The translations under genes were made by a program, and so were the position numbers. From contig JAIQDT010009237.1 in assembly GCA_021521415.1 (NCBI GenBank), positions 1 to 64,000 on the forward strand: a DNA stretch of 64,000 bases, in the 5' to 3' direction. Shown here one piece after another: positions 54,416 through 64,000 of this stretch. The DNA comes from Bidens hawaiensis (Eukaryota; Streptophyta; Magnoliopsida; Asterales; Asteraceae). The notes beneath the pieces were generated by a model, which saw only the letters and a program-made list of their open reading frames with translations, made no database searches and was not told where the DNA came from. Positions within the stretch are counted from its first letter, which is position 1; each line of letters starts with the position of its first letter.

Positions 54416-54688
54416 TTTTTAACATAAATAAGATATTATTTTTTATTATATCCTATTTTATAGGATTTTTACATAAATAATTTGGTGAGAATAATTTTTA
54501 ATTTAATGAGATGTTATAACCCGTTTAAGGAATATCTGGGTTTGGTAAGACCCATACCCATGAATTCGGTCAAATGCATGAGAAGCCTCCATTTAAAAAT
54601 CAAGCAAATCTGGTGACTCCAAAAAAAGGGATCGCGACCACATCGCGACACGTAGGATTTTTATATCTTCGTTTATATATATTATAGA
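54031..54688 (-). mobile_element. Complete small non-autonomous Helitron, 658 bp
   Basis: On the minus strand it begins TCTATAATATATATAAACGA (at 54688), preceded by host A. It ends with hairpin CCCCCGTA-A-TACGGGGG (54042-54058), then ATAAAAG, then CTAG at 54034-54031, followed by host T. The A|TC...CTAG|T insertion without target duplication is the Helitron rule. The interior is AT-rich with a (TA)n run at 54364-54413 and recurring TGGTTTGATGAGACCCA phrases. No gene is captured. Confidence 0.85.
54364..54413. repeat. (AT)n microsatellite
   Basis: About 25 AT dinucleotides without interruption, inside the small Helitron. Confidence 0.95.
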
Positions 54689-55799
54689 TTGAATATTTTC
54701 CCCTTTAACCCACTTTTAAATGGGAAATTTCCTAAAATAGCAATATTTGACCAAACTTTTTTTTTCAAAAATAGGCTTGCTTTACAAAAATTCTCCAAAA
54801 TATCAATTTTTTTCTACTCAGATCCGACTGAATTTTAACACCGTCCGACAAAATTTATGAACTTTTAATATCGCGCCACGTGTCAAAGTTTTAATGGATC
54901 CAATGGAATTTTTTAACATTTTATCGCATCCGACTGAATTATTCATCTTCCACCTCTCAAAGACTCAAACCTTAAAACTCCATAACCAACTTCCATCTCC
55001 ATCTTTCTTATTTCTTCACAAAGTCAAGCAAATAAATAGTGCAAATCGCTTAGTTTTTTGAGAAAAACACAACCACAGTCTTCAATTTCACTCTATAGCT
55101 AAAAAAAACCCCGAATTAAATAATCCAGGGTTCGTCGAACAAATTAAACAATTTTTAACATCCTGAAAACTTTCATACCAAATTTGACAATTTAGGAAGT
55201 TGAGGGACCAATTAGTCATTTAGCTAAAATAATTATATAAAACTCTCATGAGATGACTAATCGCAAGAAATCGACACGTGTCTGATGACTAATCGGATGA
55301 AATCAACATGTGTCCAATGACTAATCATATGGAATGACATGTGTCGCCACATGTCAACTTGAACGGTGGTGAGCGACGGTCCGAATGAGGGTGTGAGTTT
55401 CAACTATAAATAGTGGTCATGGGATGCTCATTTGTGACATCCCAAACACCAAACCACTCTCATTTTCTCGAAGTTTGTGCCACCGAGTTGGAGTCCCGAC
55501 GTTACTCTAAAGTTTCAACGTTTCATACCCGACATCCTACGTATAGTCAAAGTGCTTCTCGTTCGTCCTTAAGAGTTATACCCATTTTAAGGTAAGAGTT
55601 ATGTTTAAGATATTAAATTCATAGCTTAGATTTCAGTCGAGGGTATAGCCTAAACCATGGAAAGTTATATATGTATTTATGCTTTTTATTGGTTTATAAA
55701 AGTATACGTTCTTTATTATTAAGAAACATAAAGTTTGGTATACAAAGGTTATTTTCAATTGACTTTCTTCTAAAGGAAGAAACTTTAAGGCCTATTTCA
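54689..55799. other. Intergenic; single Mutator-like end at 54721
   Basis: GGGAAATTTCCTAAAATAGC at 54722 resembles the GGGAAAATTCCCAAAATAGC end at 31157, but no partner end was found. CACGTGTCTGATGACTAATC-type phrases repeat three times at 55254-55340. The ORF at 55413-55595 has no recognised motif. Confidence 0.35.
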
Positions 55800-56173
55800 T
55801 GTAGTCTTTCATATTTGTTTACAATGTATCGTTTATGTATTAGTTAGCTTGTTGGACTTGTTCTTTTGTATGTTTGGGCCCAAGGCCATTTATATTTGAG
55901 CCCATTGGGCCGTTCATAATGAAAGAAAAGTGTATGAGATTACACACTATATATAGAGTGTGTAACTCATACATAATAGGGTGATACACCTTTTGTCAAA
56001 AACCTTATCCTTAAAACTCACAAGTTCTCTCTTCTCTCTCTCATTCTCGGCAATAACAAATACCAAACAAGATCCGAGATCTCGGTCCTCACTAGTGATT
56101 TCCGCTAGATAGTGTAGAGGTTGATCCAAGATAACTAGTTATTGTGTTGTTTGATCTGGTCACGGGACCTACA
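55800..56173 (+). mobile_element. 5' LTR of a Ty1/copia-type element (left boundary tentative)
   Basis: It ends ...GGGACCTACA at 56173, two bases before a primer-binding site. TGTAG at 55800 and CTACA at 56169 are inverted, giving a 374-bp candidate. A TATA-like ACTATATATAGAG lies at 55947-55960 and a leader with CTCTCTTCTCTCTCTC follows. The right LTR is beyond the window, so the left boundary cannot be confirmed. Confidence 0.5.
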
Positions 56174-56175
56174 AT

Positions 56176-56187
56176 TGGTATCAGAGC
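56176..56187 (+). other. Primer-binding site (initiator Met-tRNA)
   Basis: TGGTATCAGAGC is complementary to the 3' end of plant initiator methionine tRNA and sits two bases after the LTR end, the standard copia position. Confidence 0.9.
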
Positions 56188-56954
56188 TTTCGGGATCTAC
56201 TAGTTGTAGATCTTGGGTCACAAACTTGGATTTTGGTCTTGTTTGTGTTAAACACGGATTTTCAAGAGTTCTTGTGGGTTACGGGTTATTCTAAGCTACA
56301 AAAGTGTTCAAAAAGTTCATAATCTTCAAGTGTTCAAGCTTTGTGTTGAAGTTTGTGTGTTAAAAGTACAAGAAATTTGTGTTAAAGTGTTTAAAAAAAT
56401 CTTCAAAAAGTGGTGTTTGAAAGTGTTAAGATATTGGTATTTGTGAAGATCCATAAAGGGTCAAAGTTGACTGAAATGACATTCATCAAAAAGGAAATCT
56501 CGAAAAAGATGGTAGGAAAGTACACATTGTACTTTCCACAAGTACAGTTATAATCGAATTGAATGGTCAAATTCGAATCGAATCTCTATTCGAATCGAGT
56601 GTGAATTGTAATCTAATCGAATTCAAATTGATCAAATTGAATTGCTTGTTCTAATCGAATACTCTGTGATCTAATCGAATAACAGAAGTAATCGAACTCA
56701 GATTCCATTCTAATCGAATCAGAACCTAATCGAATCGAATTGCCATTCGATTAGATTAGAATCTTGTTCAATTAGACTAATCTGTTTGATTAGATTAGTG
56801 AGCCATTCGATTACTTTTTTACTTAAAACTATTTTCACTGAATCTGCTCTCCATTCAATTACTTTGCATTTGAATGCATTACATTTGATTACTCCACACT
56901 TGTGTTTTTCAGCAGAATCTGTTGTTTGTGTTTCATTTTGAATTGTTTTAAGTG
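56188..56954 (+). other. Untranslated leader of the copia element, with AATCGAAT words
   Basis: 56540-56760 is a degenerate run of TCTAATCGAATCGAAT-like words. The ORF on the minus strand follows it. No coding is supported. Confidence 0.5.
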
Positions 56955-57955
56955 ATGGCCAATCCAATGGAAGAAGTTAAAAGGGATGATGCTGTATAAG
57001 GTTACATGATTTTTGAGAACGAAGCTGGAACTACCAACAAGCTTCCAAAGTTGATGATTTGGGATAATGATTTTGAGGAATTCAAGTGGCGATTTAAGAA
57101 CTATATTCAATACTTGACTGCATTCTTCTTAGATCCCTTGAACAAAGTTCATACAATCTCACTACTACTACTGATGGTGAAATTCCTAAGCTTCCTTTCG
57201 GCTATGATGACAATGATAGAAAGTGTTTTAGTGATGATTAAAAGGCCTTTGGTGTTCTTAGCGTTTGCCTCTCACGTGAAATTGCTCTAACATTGAGAAA
57301 TCACACCACGGCTAAAGGTCTTTGGGATGCCTTGGTGAACAAGTTTGAAGGAAATATTGAGATGTGAAATAACAAGAAGGGAATGTTGAAGGGAGAATTC
57401 AACATGTTCAACTATGTACAAGGAGAATCAATTGCTAATCTTATTTCAAGATTTGAAACTCTGATTACTAAGATCAATAGTGTTGGTATTAAATATGATC
57501 AGATTGAAATCAATGACAAGCTACTCAACTCCCTTCCTTATACCTGGAACAACAGTTTCATCACAATTAAGAGAACCACTAATCTTCAAATTACCCCTCT
57601 TGCTGACTTGACTTCCATTATCAAGTCATTTGAAATGGATGAAAAATTAAGGATGGGTAATCACATCAGTTCTCTTAATCAAGCTAGAATAGCTACTGGA
57701 TCAGGTGTAAGCACTGCATTTCTGACTCAAGCACACCCCATTGTCCAAACCGCTAATTATGTCTTCAAGATTTCTCCTGCACCTCAAGCATCATCAAGCT
57801 CAAGTTCCTTTCCAGATGCAGTTGACAAGGCTGTTTCATACGCCCTAAGAACTCATGGGATCAAGAAACCTGCAAGCAATCAAGCATGCTCTGCTCCTCA
57901 GACCATTTCTCCTGATGACTCCAATGTGGCATTGTTTCATGCCTTTATGGCAAAC
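56955..57955 (+). pseudogene. Copia gag, first part, broken
   Basis: ATG 56955 (M-A-N-P-M-E-E-V-K-R-D-D) runs into TAA at 56997. The frame goes on with L-P-K-L-M-I-W-D-N-D-F-E-E-F-K-W-R-F, the start of the retrotransposon gag (UBN2-type) domain. A frameshift region follows (57090-57380), and then a clean 190-codon frame: F-N-M-F-N-Y-V-Q-G-E-S-I, I-S-R-F-E-T-L-I-T-K-I, I-N-D-K-L-L-N-S-L-P-Y-T-W. The frame is cut at V-A-L-F-H-A-F-M-A-N by the nested LTR at 57956. It is structural capsid protein of a plant retrotransposon, no longer functional. Confidence 0.8.
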
Positions 57956-59154
57956 TGATGGTCGGGCAAAAGTCGTGTATATTATTATATTATTTGTTTA
58001 ATTTTAGTTTAAATATTATGTGAACTTTGGTACTTCAAGCGTGTTTATATGTTTCAGGATACTTAACGTTAAGGACGCTTATCGGGATGAATTACGGGCT
58101 TGGAACGAAGATATAGAAGACTCATGATGATTGGCACGCTTTCCTATGCAAAATAAATGAAGAAAATAAAGAAAATTATGTCAGACGCTTTTAGCGCGGT
58201 GCTAAAAGGTCCTGATGGTGATGTCAGCGTATCTCTAAGATCATCAGAATTTTGAGTTTTTAACGCGGCGCGAAAATCACACCCCTGGGATGTTAGCGAT
58301 GCGCTAAGATCCTCCTGACGGGAAAAATAACCCTAACCTTGATATAATCAGTTTTCCAGCCCCCATTCGACCTATCCTTCATTCCTCCAACCAAGTACAA
58401 GCCCTAGGACGATTTTCCACCATCCCGAAGCCTCCGGTTCATCCGTTCATCGCATGCTTTCATCTTCTCATCAGATAAGCGAATCCTTCGTGATGCCGAT
58501 GTCAGGCTAAAACCATTGTATTCACTTTAGGCTAGGGTTTTGTGTAAACTAACTTTGATCAGATTCTATGTTTTGAATGAGTATGAACTTGATTGATTGT
58601 TTTTAATCTTGTTTTACATTATGAATTGATTGTTTAAACAGTTTATGATTTTGATTATCAAACTTTGCATCACTTATCTGGTTGTGTTCATCACATGTAG
58701 GGTTAGCTCTTATGTCATTGAACCAGTAATCGTTAGTTATTGCATAAAATTGGTTTTCATACATTAAACTGGTAATTGGGTAAACCGGAGTTCAGTTGTG
58801 TCAACAATTCGGTTAGGGTATCGTTTGTCCTCACAACCCAACTGTTAGGTTTAGTAATTACTGCGCAATTAATATTAAAGAATCTGTGATTAGTCGGTTA
58901 TCACTTTACCTGAACCTGAAGTGAATATTCTCTCATAATTGTTTACAGCTTTAAAAGTAATCGTGTGTTCTTATAATCATCTTTACAAACTGCTTGACAT
59001 CGACTGTCGGCTTTAGTTAATTAATTAATAATCATGAACTTTACTTGCACTTTTCACTGATTCCATATGGAGACGACCTTACTTACCCATACTAGTTATA
59101 GGTATTTAAGTTTTATAAATACTTGTTTTTGATTAGACCACGACATCTACATCA
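57956..59154 (+). mobile_element. Solo LTR nested in gag, 1199 bp, perfect 5-bp target duplication
   Basis: TGATGGTCGGGC...CATCTACATCA (TG...CA) is flanked by CAAAC at 57951-57955 and 59155-59159. There is no primer site or coding inside. The host frame is continuous if the element is ignored: F-M-A-N joins H-E-E-L-L-Q-G-K. The ATTATATTATTTG start and the GCTTTTAGCGCGGTGC-type words (58188-58320) belong to its U3. Strand is assigned by convention only. Confidence 0.85.
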
Positions 59155-59872
59155 CAAACCATGAGGAGTTATTGCAAGGAAAGTTGCTTCCTCCTTCATT
59201 TGAGCAAGGAAATCTTCCCGAGATCAACAAGAAGGATCTCAAGAAAATGGACATCAAGTATCAGATGGCCATGGCTGTTCACCGAGCTACAAATTTCATG
59301 AAAAAGTATGGGAAGAACAATTTTAAAGATTATGATGGAAAGAACATTGGGTTTGAGAAAGACAGACTACGTTGCTACAACTGCAACGAATTTAGTTATA
59401 AACTGTTTTACTATAAAATTGTAATTTAGATCAATGCATATGTAAAAATAGAAAATAAATTATTTTTTTCTAGAACTCACAAATATAAATGAAGCACCAA
59501 TCCAATGATGGTCGTCAATGATATCAAGATCACGGAGATGTCGGATAATAAGGGTGCTAATAGACACTACAGGAAGCACACTCCAAACTACTCCTCAAAG
59601 TCAAGAGTCCCAAAAATCGGTCAAGGAAGTGGATCCAAGGGAAACTTCGAGTCGAGCTCAAAGGCCATGATTACAAGAACTGTTGATTCAACTTAACCAG
59701 ATTGGGAGGATGACCAATTTGAAGAGCTGAAGAATCCTCTGACCTCTGCTGGAATGGCCTTCACTGATCAAGCAAGCACCTCATCAAGCCATGTTGTTGA
59801 GTCATCTGCACCTACTTCTGTCATTCCCGAGGTACACAAACTTTGCTCACAAGCTTGTATTGATAAAGTTAT
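59155..59872 (+). pseudogene. Copia gag, second part, with zinc-knuckle start
   Basis: H-E-E-L-L-Q-G-K-L-L-P-P-S-F-E continues the gag and reaches C-Y-N-C-N-E at 59373-59390, the first half of a CCHC zinc knuckle. The knuckle is then lost in an AT-rich 90-bp stretch (59391-59480). Later pieces (H-Y-R-K-H-T-P-N-Y-S-S-K and D-W-E-D-D-Q-F-E-E-L-K) are in different frames with stops. The frame breaks at the second nested LTR after C-I-D-K-V. Confidence 0.7.
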
Positions 59873-62800
59873 TGTAACGATTCCGGCAAATTCAGGTATA
59901 CCCTAGCCGGAATATACCATTTATGTGTTATTTAATACTGAATATATAAATTATAATGTGTTTATACGAGTATATAAGATTCACAAGTATGAATTATACT
60001 CGAATGTACAGCTAGTCGTATTGGAATTACGATTAACCGATGAACGATTATTGAAACCTGATCGAATCGGGGATTACATTATAGACGAAATATATGATGT
60101 TTAGTAAGGTTTACGAAGTATTAAGGCTACGGGATAAGTGAATTATAGCACAGAAAAAGGATTTCGATTTATTGGTACGTCGGTACGATAAACGAAACCT
60201 TTAACATCAAACCAAGCAAGAGAATATCGATCAAGCCGAAAAAGATGCACAATGACCGACAATATGATGTGTTGAGTCAATAAATGTCATGGTTTAAGTT
60301 TTTAAAGTTTTTTTAAATCGGTTTTATATAAATTTTATTTTTAAGCCGAAAAACGACCGTTTTAGCCTCGTTTTAAGCCGAATTAAGTGTTTAACCGAAA
60401 AACGAACTGAACCAGATTATCCACAACATTATCCGGATTACACAATCCGAATGTGTGGCCAAAATTAGAGATGTGGGCCCCACCCCACACCACTACTAGG
60501 ACCGATCGGTCCCCCATCACACACATACACACTTCATTTTCTTTTTTCTAAAATCACAACTCCACATTTCTCTCCATCCTTTACACATTCAACCAAAAAC
60601 CTTTGATTTTTAAGAAGATCCACAAGGTATAAACATGTTATTATGGTTTGATCTTGCTTTTTAATTCCAAGATCTTGAGAAAATGAGGTTTCAAGTGAAA
60701 AATGGGTGAAAACCCGAGATGAAACCGATTCTTGCATGATCAAGTGATGTTTACAAGTTATACAAGGGATCTTGGTCCAAGAAAGGAGTTAAAAGAGTCA
60801 AAAACGAATTTTTACGGTTAAAATCTTTGTTTTGATGTCTTAACCGAAACCATGAAAGAAATGGCTTGATTGTGGGTATAACTTGCTTGGTGTGGTGTTG
60901 TTGTGCTTGTAGGTGTTGTATCTAGTTGCTAGCAAAGGCTAGAAAGTAAGATCTTTGCGATCTAAAGCTAGAAACACAAGGTAGTTCGGTTTTTCGTATG
61001 ATTTGTAAGATTTGGACAGATTGTGGTAGACTTAGAGTTGAGTCGTGAAATTTCACAGAGATGATCTACACATAAAATATGAGATCTGTGAAATTTTGGT
61101 AATTTTTGGATAAAGGATGAATATTTGGTGAATTTAATGCTCGGTTTTGGCTAAAAATGGTGAAAAATAGCTAAACATCATGAAAAATTCTGGAAAAATT
61201 TAGATAAGCTTTTTATAACATATAAAAGTCACACACAAAATTTCAGGTCCATTGGAGAAGTCTAAGTAGGCTTTTCGGTAAAACGAGTTCTAGGGTTTTC
61301 TAGCTCGGTTTTGGTGAAAATGGCATGAAAAATGAGATTTTGGTTCTGGAAAAATTACAGGGGACTATGTGGATGGCAGGGGTAATCCCAGAAAAATTTG
61401 GGATTTTTCTAAGGTCATTTGGTATTTTCGACATATTTGGTGTTTAAATGACGTTTAAAAATAGATAAATAAATGTTAAATATAGAAATTAAATCTGGAA
61501 ATATTTTATAAAATTCCTTACTGTCAAAAACTGAATTGTGCAAAATTTCAAGATCCGAGACTAAACGGATATTTATTTGTGCTAAATGGAACTTAAAAAC
61601 AAACTTTTAAAGCTTTAAAACGTGTAAACCGGCAAAGTTCGCCTAAGCGAGCTAACTGGTGTATAAAAACCTTAAAAATGGACTATTTTCATGAAACTAA
61701 GTTAATCAAGTAAAAATAAATCATCCGAAAATAATTCGGATGATTTGGGTAATTTACCCGATTTAGTCGTTTCCGGTTATTAAAGACAGAAACGGGCCCC
61801 GCGGCCAAACGGGGTGTCTAAACCGAGCTCTAATTTCACCACTTTAATTAAAATATCAAGAACAACTATTTTCGGGTCGTATGTGGCCAAACTCACTTTG
61901 AAAACTTAAAGACGAATAACCGTGCTAGGCACGCAAAACGAGAAAAACAAAACTAAGGGTAGATTTGACTAAAGAACTCTAAGTGATATCACAATCTAAG
62001 TCCTGAGAAGTGTTTCGGGGTTAACATTGTCCCCGGATCGGGTACGGTACTGGGTTAACAGTGTCCCCAGACGTACCGGTTAACACGAATTTAAGTTATA
62101 TTAATAGAAATTGTGTAGTAACGACTTAGGGATCGTATTACAGATCCGGACAGGTAGCCGTGCACAGTATTACATCTTTGCTCACAAAAAGGTGAGTTTC
62201 ACGAGCCCCTTTTTATTGAACTGTTTTAAATATTTTCCCGGGTCGGAAAGCATGTTTTTATCAAAGTGTTTAAGTACATGCCGATCGCATGGAAATGATT
62301 GTATTTATATAATGTTTATTGTACGGGAATCGTACGGTAATGTATTAAGATGGTAATTGTCTGAGTTGCTAATATTGTAAGGCCCGAAACAGTGTTCTGG
62401 GTTAACAGTGTCCCCAGAGGTTATTAAATGTATTTCTGGGTTAACAGTGTCCCCAGAGGCTATTAAATGTATTTCTGGGTTAACAGTGTCCCCAGAGGCT
62501 ATTAAATGTATTTCTGGGTTAACAGTGTCCCCAAAGGTTATTAAATGTGTTTCTGGGTTAACTGTGTCCCCATAGGTTATTAAATGTGATTCTGGGTTAA
62601 CAGAGTTTTCACTTGTAGGCTCAGCATAATTACATCATTAATTTATGATTATTAAAATGATTTGTCATGGTTTATTTAAATTAGTGAAACTCACCAACTA
62701 TTCGTAGTTGACCCGTTTTCTTTACATGCTTTCTAGGTACACCCAAATTGGAATAAGTGATACGTGCTTGATGATGTGTGCTATTTTGTGGAAGCTTAAA

Positions 62801-62997
62801 GATCTATATTTTGCATTAGATATGTTAATGTACTATCGGTAAAACTTATGTGATAACGCCTAGATGGTAACGAAACTCAGAATAATGTAATACGTTTAAA
62901 TTAATGTAGTGGTGTTTTCTTTATAAGTAATGCTGTTAATATCAGATGTGTCTGTTGCATCCCGTGTACGTTTCCGCTGTGGTTACGGGGTGTTACA
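59873..62997 (+). mobile_element. Solo LTR nested in the copia element, about 3.1 kb
   Basis: TGTAACGATTCC at 59873 and GGGGTGTTACA at 62997 are inverted LTR ends. Flanks GTTAT and ATTAT share four of five bases. There is no primer site, gag or pol inside, so it is a solo LTR of a large-LTR (probably gypsy-type) element. The joined host frame reads K-V-M-H-Y-R-T. A 39-bp tandem array lies near its 3' end. The start resembles the LTR fragment at 3771. Confidence 0.75.
62397..62605 (+). repeat. 39-bp tandem array in the LTR, six units
   Basis: CTGGGTTAACAGTGTCCCCA begins at 62397, 62436, 62475, 62514, 62553 and 62592. Two single related copies lie earlier (about 62013 and 62048). Confidence 0.9.
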
Positions 62998-63000
62998 ATT

Positions 63001-64000
63001 ATGCACTATAGAACCCATAATGCTATCATTTTAGATCAAATCTTTGGCATTAAATGTCAGAATGATGAACTTAAGAAAGCTGAAAAGATCTACGCCACTA
63101 GGATTAAAACTCATAATGATGATATGGCTAAATTTAATGTAGAACTTTACCAAGCTGAAAGACTAGCTGAACATCATGAAAAATGTGTGATTGAGTTGAA
63201 TGCTAAAATTGTCAAATTAGAGCTAGATTTGGCTCAAAGAGAAATAGCTGTTGAGAAATTTGAGTTGGCTTTTGACAAACTTAATGGAATAATTGGGGCA
63301 CAGATTGGGGTGAGACAGAAAATGGGAATAGGCTATGATAATACTGCTGTTCCACCACCGTTTAATGAGAATTATACTAGCCTGCCCCATTTTAGTTTTA
63401 ACTCCCCACCTGAGGATGAGATGTTCTATGGCATTGGACACGTGTCAAAACCAAATAAATTTACTCATGCTGTCCCCAAAGCAGTTGATCCAATTCTTCC
63501 ATCAGTTAATCCTAATGGTGGTTCATCTTGTTTAGCAGGTTGTGTAGAAGAAAGTGGGTGTGTGGAAAATAACAAAGGTTTTGGAGATAAAAATTTACTA
63601 AATTCACTTTTTGTTTCAAGCGTGAATCTAAAATCATCCGTTGCTAACCCGGTCTGTAATAATAACAATTTGAAAAATATTTTGAATAATCATGTGCTGT
63701 GTGAGAGTGTTGATGTTGGAACTTCTCTTAATGATGTGAATGAAAATGATGTTTCCACTTCTGATAGTGATTGTGAAACTATTTTTGATGAGATTGTTTA
63801 CAACAGAAATGTGCAAGAAAAGGTGTCTGTTGAGACAAAATGCATAGTTGCTCATCAAGTGGTGTTAAGGTAGAGGGAGGGAAAATTAAAGAAAATTGTT
63901 TTGAAAATGAGAAACCTAGTACATCAAGTAAATATGTTCCACCACACAAAAAAAATTTTTATCAATACACTAATCAAGATTATCATCCTCAACTATACAA
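63001..64000 (+). pseudogene. Copia gag-linker region with coiled coil, running off the window
   Basis: A 290-codon frame (63001-63873) starts at the nested-LTR border. Residues 15-95 are helix-forming and charged (L-K-K-A-E-K-I-Y-A-T-R, A-E-R-L-A-E-H-H-E-K, L-E-L-D-L-A-Q-R-E-I), as in the coiled-coil segment between capsid and protease of many plant copia polyproteins. A Ser/Asn/Asp-rich stretch follows (S-T-S-D-S-D-C-E-T-I-F-D-E-I). The frame ends at TAG 63871. In the next frame the polyprotein continues (K-E-N-C-F-E-N-E-K-P-S-T-S-S-K-Y-V-P-P) to the window edge, so a one-base shift near 63850 is likely. No protease, integrase or reverse transcriptase is reached. Confidence 0.65.

Noticed and set aside
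1..64000. tRNA or rRNA genes, bacterial-type operons or defence systems
   Set aside because: None seen. Phrases resembling tRNA B boxes (36200, 53350) lack a cloverleaf, and the content is plant nuclear DNA.

Overview
The window is nuclear DNA of a flowering plant: AT-rich, with GT-AG introns, spliced plant gene families and dense retrotransposon, hAT-like, Mutator-like, CACTA-like and Helitron remains. The repeat vocabulary looks like Asteraceae (daisy family). That is a judgement from memory of similar repeats, and the species cannot be fixed from the sequence.

The genic backbone (about 15-47.5 kb) is a local cluster of F-box/LRR genes of the SKIP19 / F-box-LRR 23 type. Each copy has an N-terminal F-box (R-N-W-L-E-L-P-S-D-L then N-I-L-Q-R), a phase-2 intron after a conserved V-D-R, a second exon coding leucine-rich repeats, sometimes an acidic Asp/Glu/Tyr tail, and often a further intron just after the stop. 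Seven copies are recognisable as gene bodies: + at 15.0-16.7, - at 18.5-19.4, + at 23.1-24.3, + at 26.1-28.0, + at 32.2-33.3, - at 37.5-38.6 and - at 46.0-47.4 kb. Short relics lie at 7.9 and 34.9 kb. Only the 18.5-19.4 kb copy reads intact from ATG to stop. The 32.2 kb copy keeps F-box and LRRs but loses its acidic tail by frameshift. The others carry different lesions: lost ATG, nonsense codons, 1- or 4-nt indels, and a 1-kb insertion at a splice donor. The cluster is therefore in active birth and death.

The left part (0-14 kb) is mostly repeats: LTR pieces, minisatellites, a 2.37-kb solo LTR, hAT-like elements, a Mutator-like element with about 380-bp inverted ends, and a small four-exon gene of unknown family (6.5-7.3 kb) between subterminal-repeat blocks of a CACTA-like element.

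The stretch 38.7-42.0 kb ends in a canonical Helitron 3' terminus and carries exons of two unrelated plant genes, a BSU1/BSL-type kelch phosphatase and an alpha-N-acetylglucosaminidase. It is read here as exon capture by a rolling-circle element. A second, complete 658-bp Helitron lies at 54.03-54.69 kb. Between them are a hAT-like element with a perfect 8-bp target duplication (48.26-48.96 kb) and a CACTA-like element whose body is a roughly 165-bp satellite array (50.36-52.28 kb).

The right end (55.8-64 kb) is a decayed Ty1/copia-type retrotransposon running off the window. Its gag region is interrupted by two nested solo LTRs of 1.2 and 3.1 kb.
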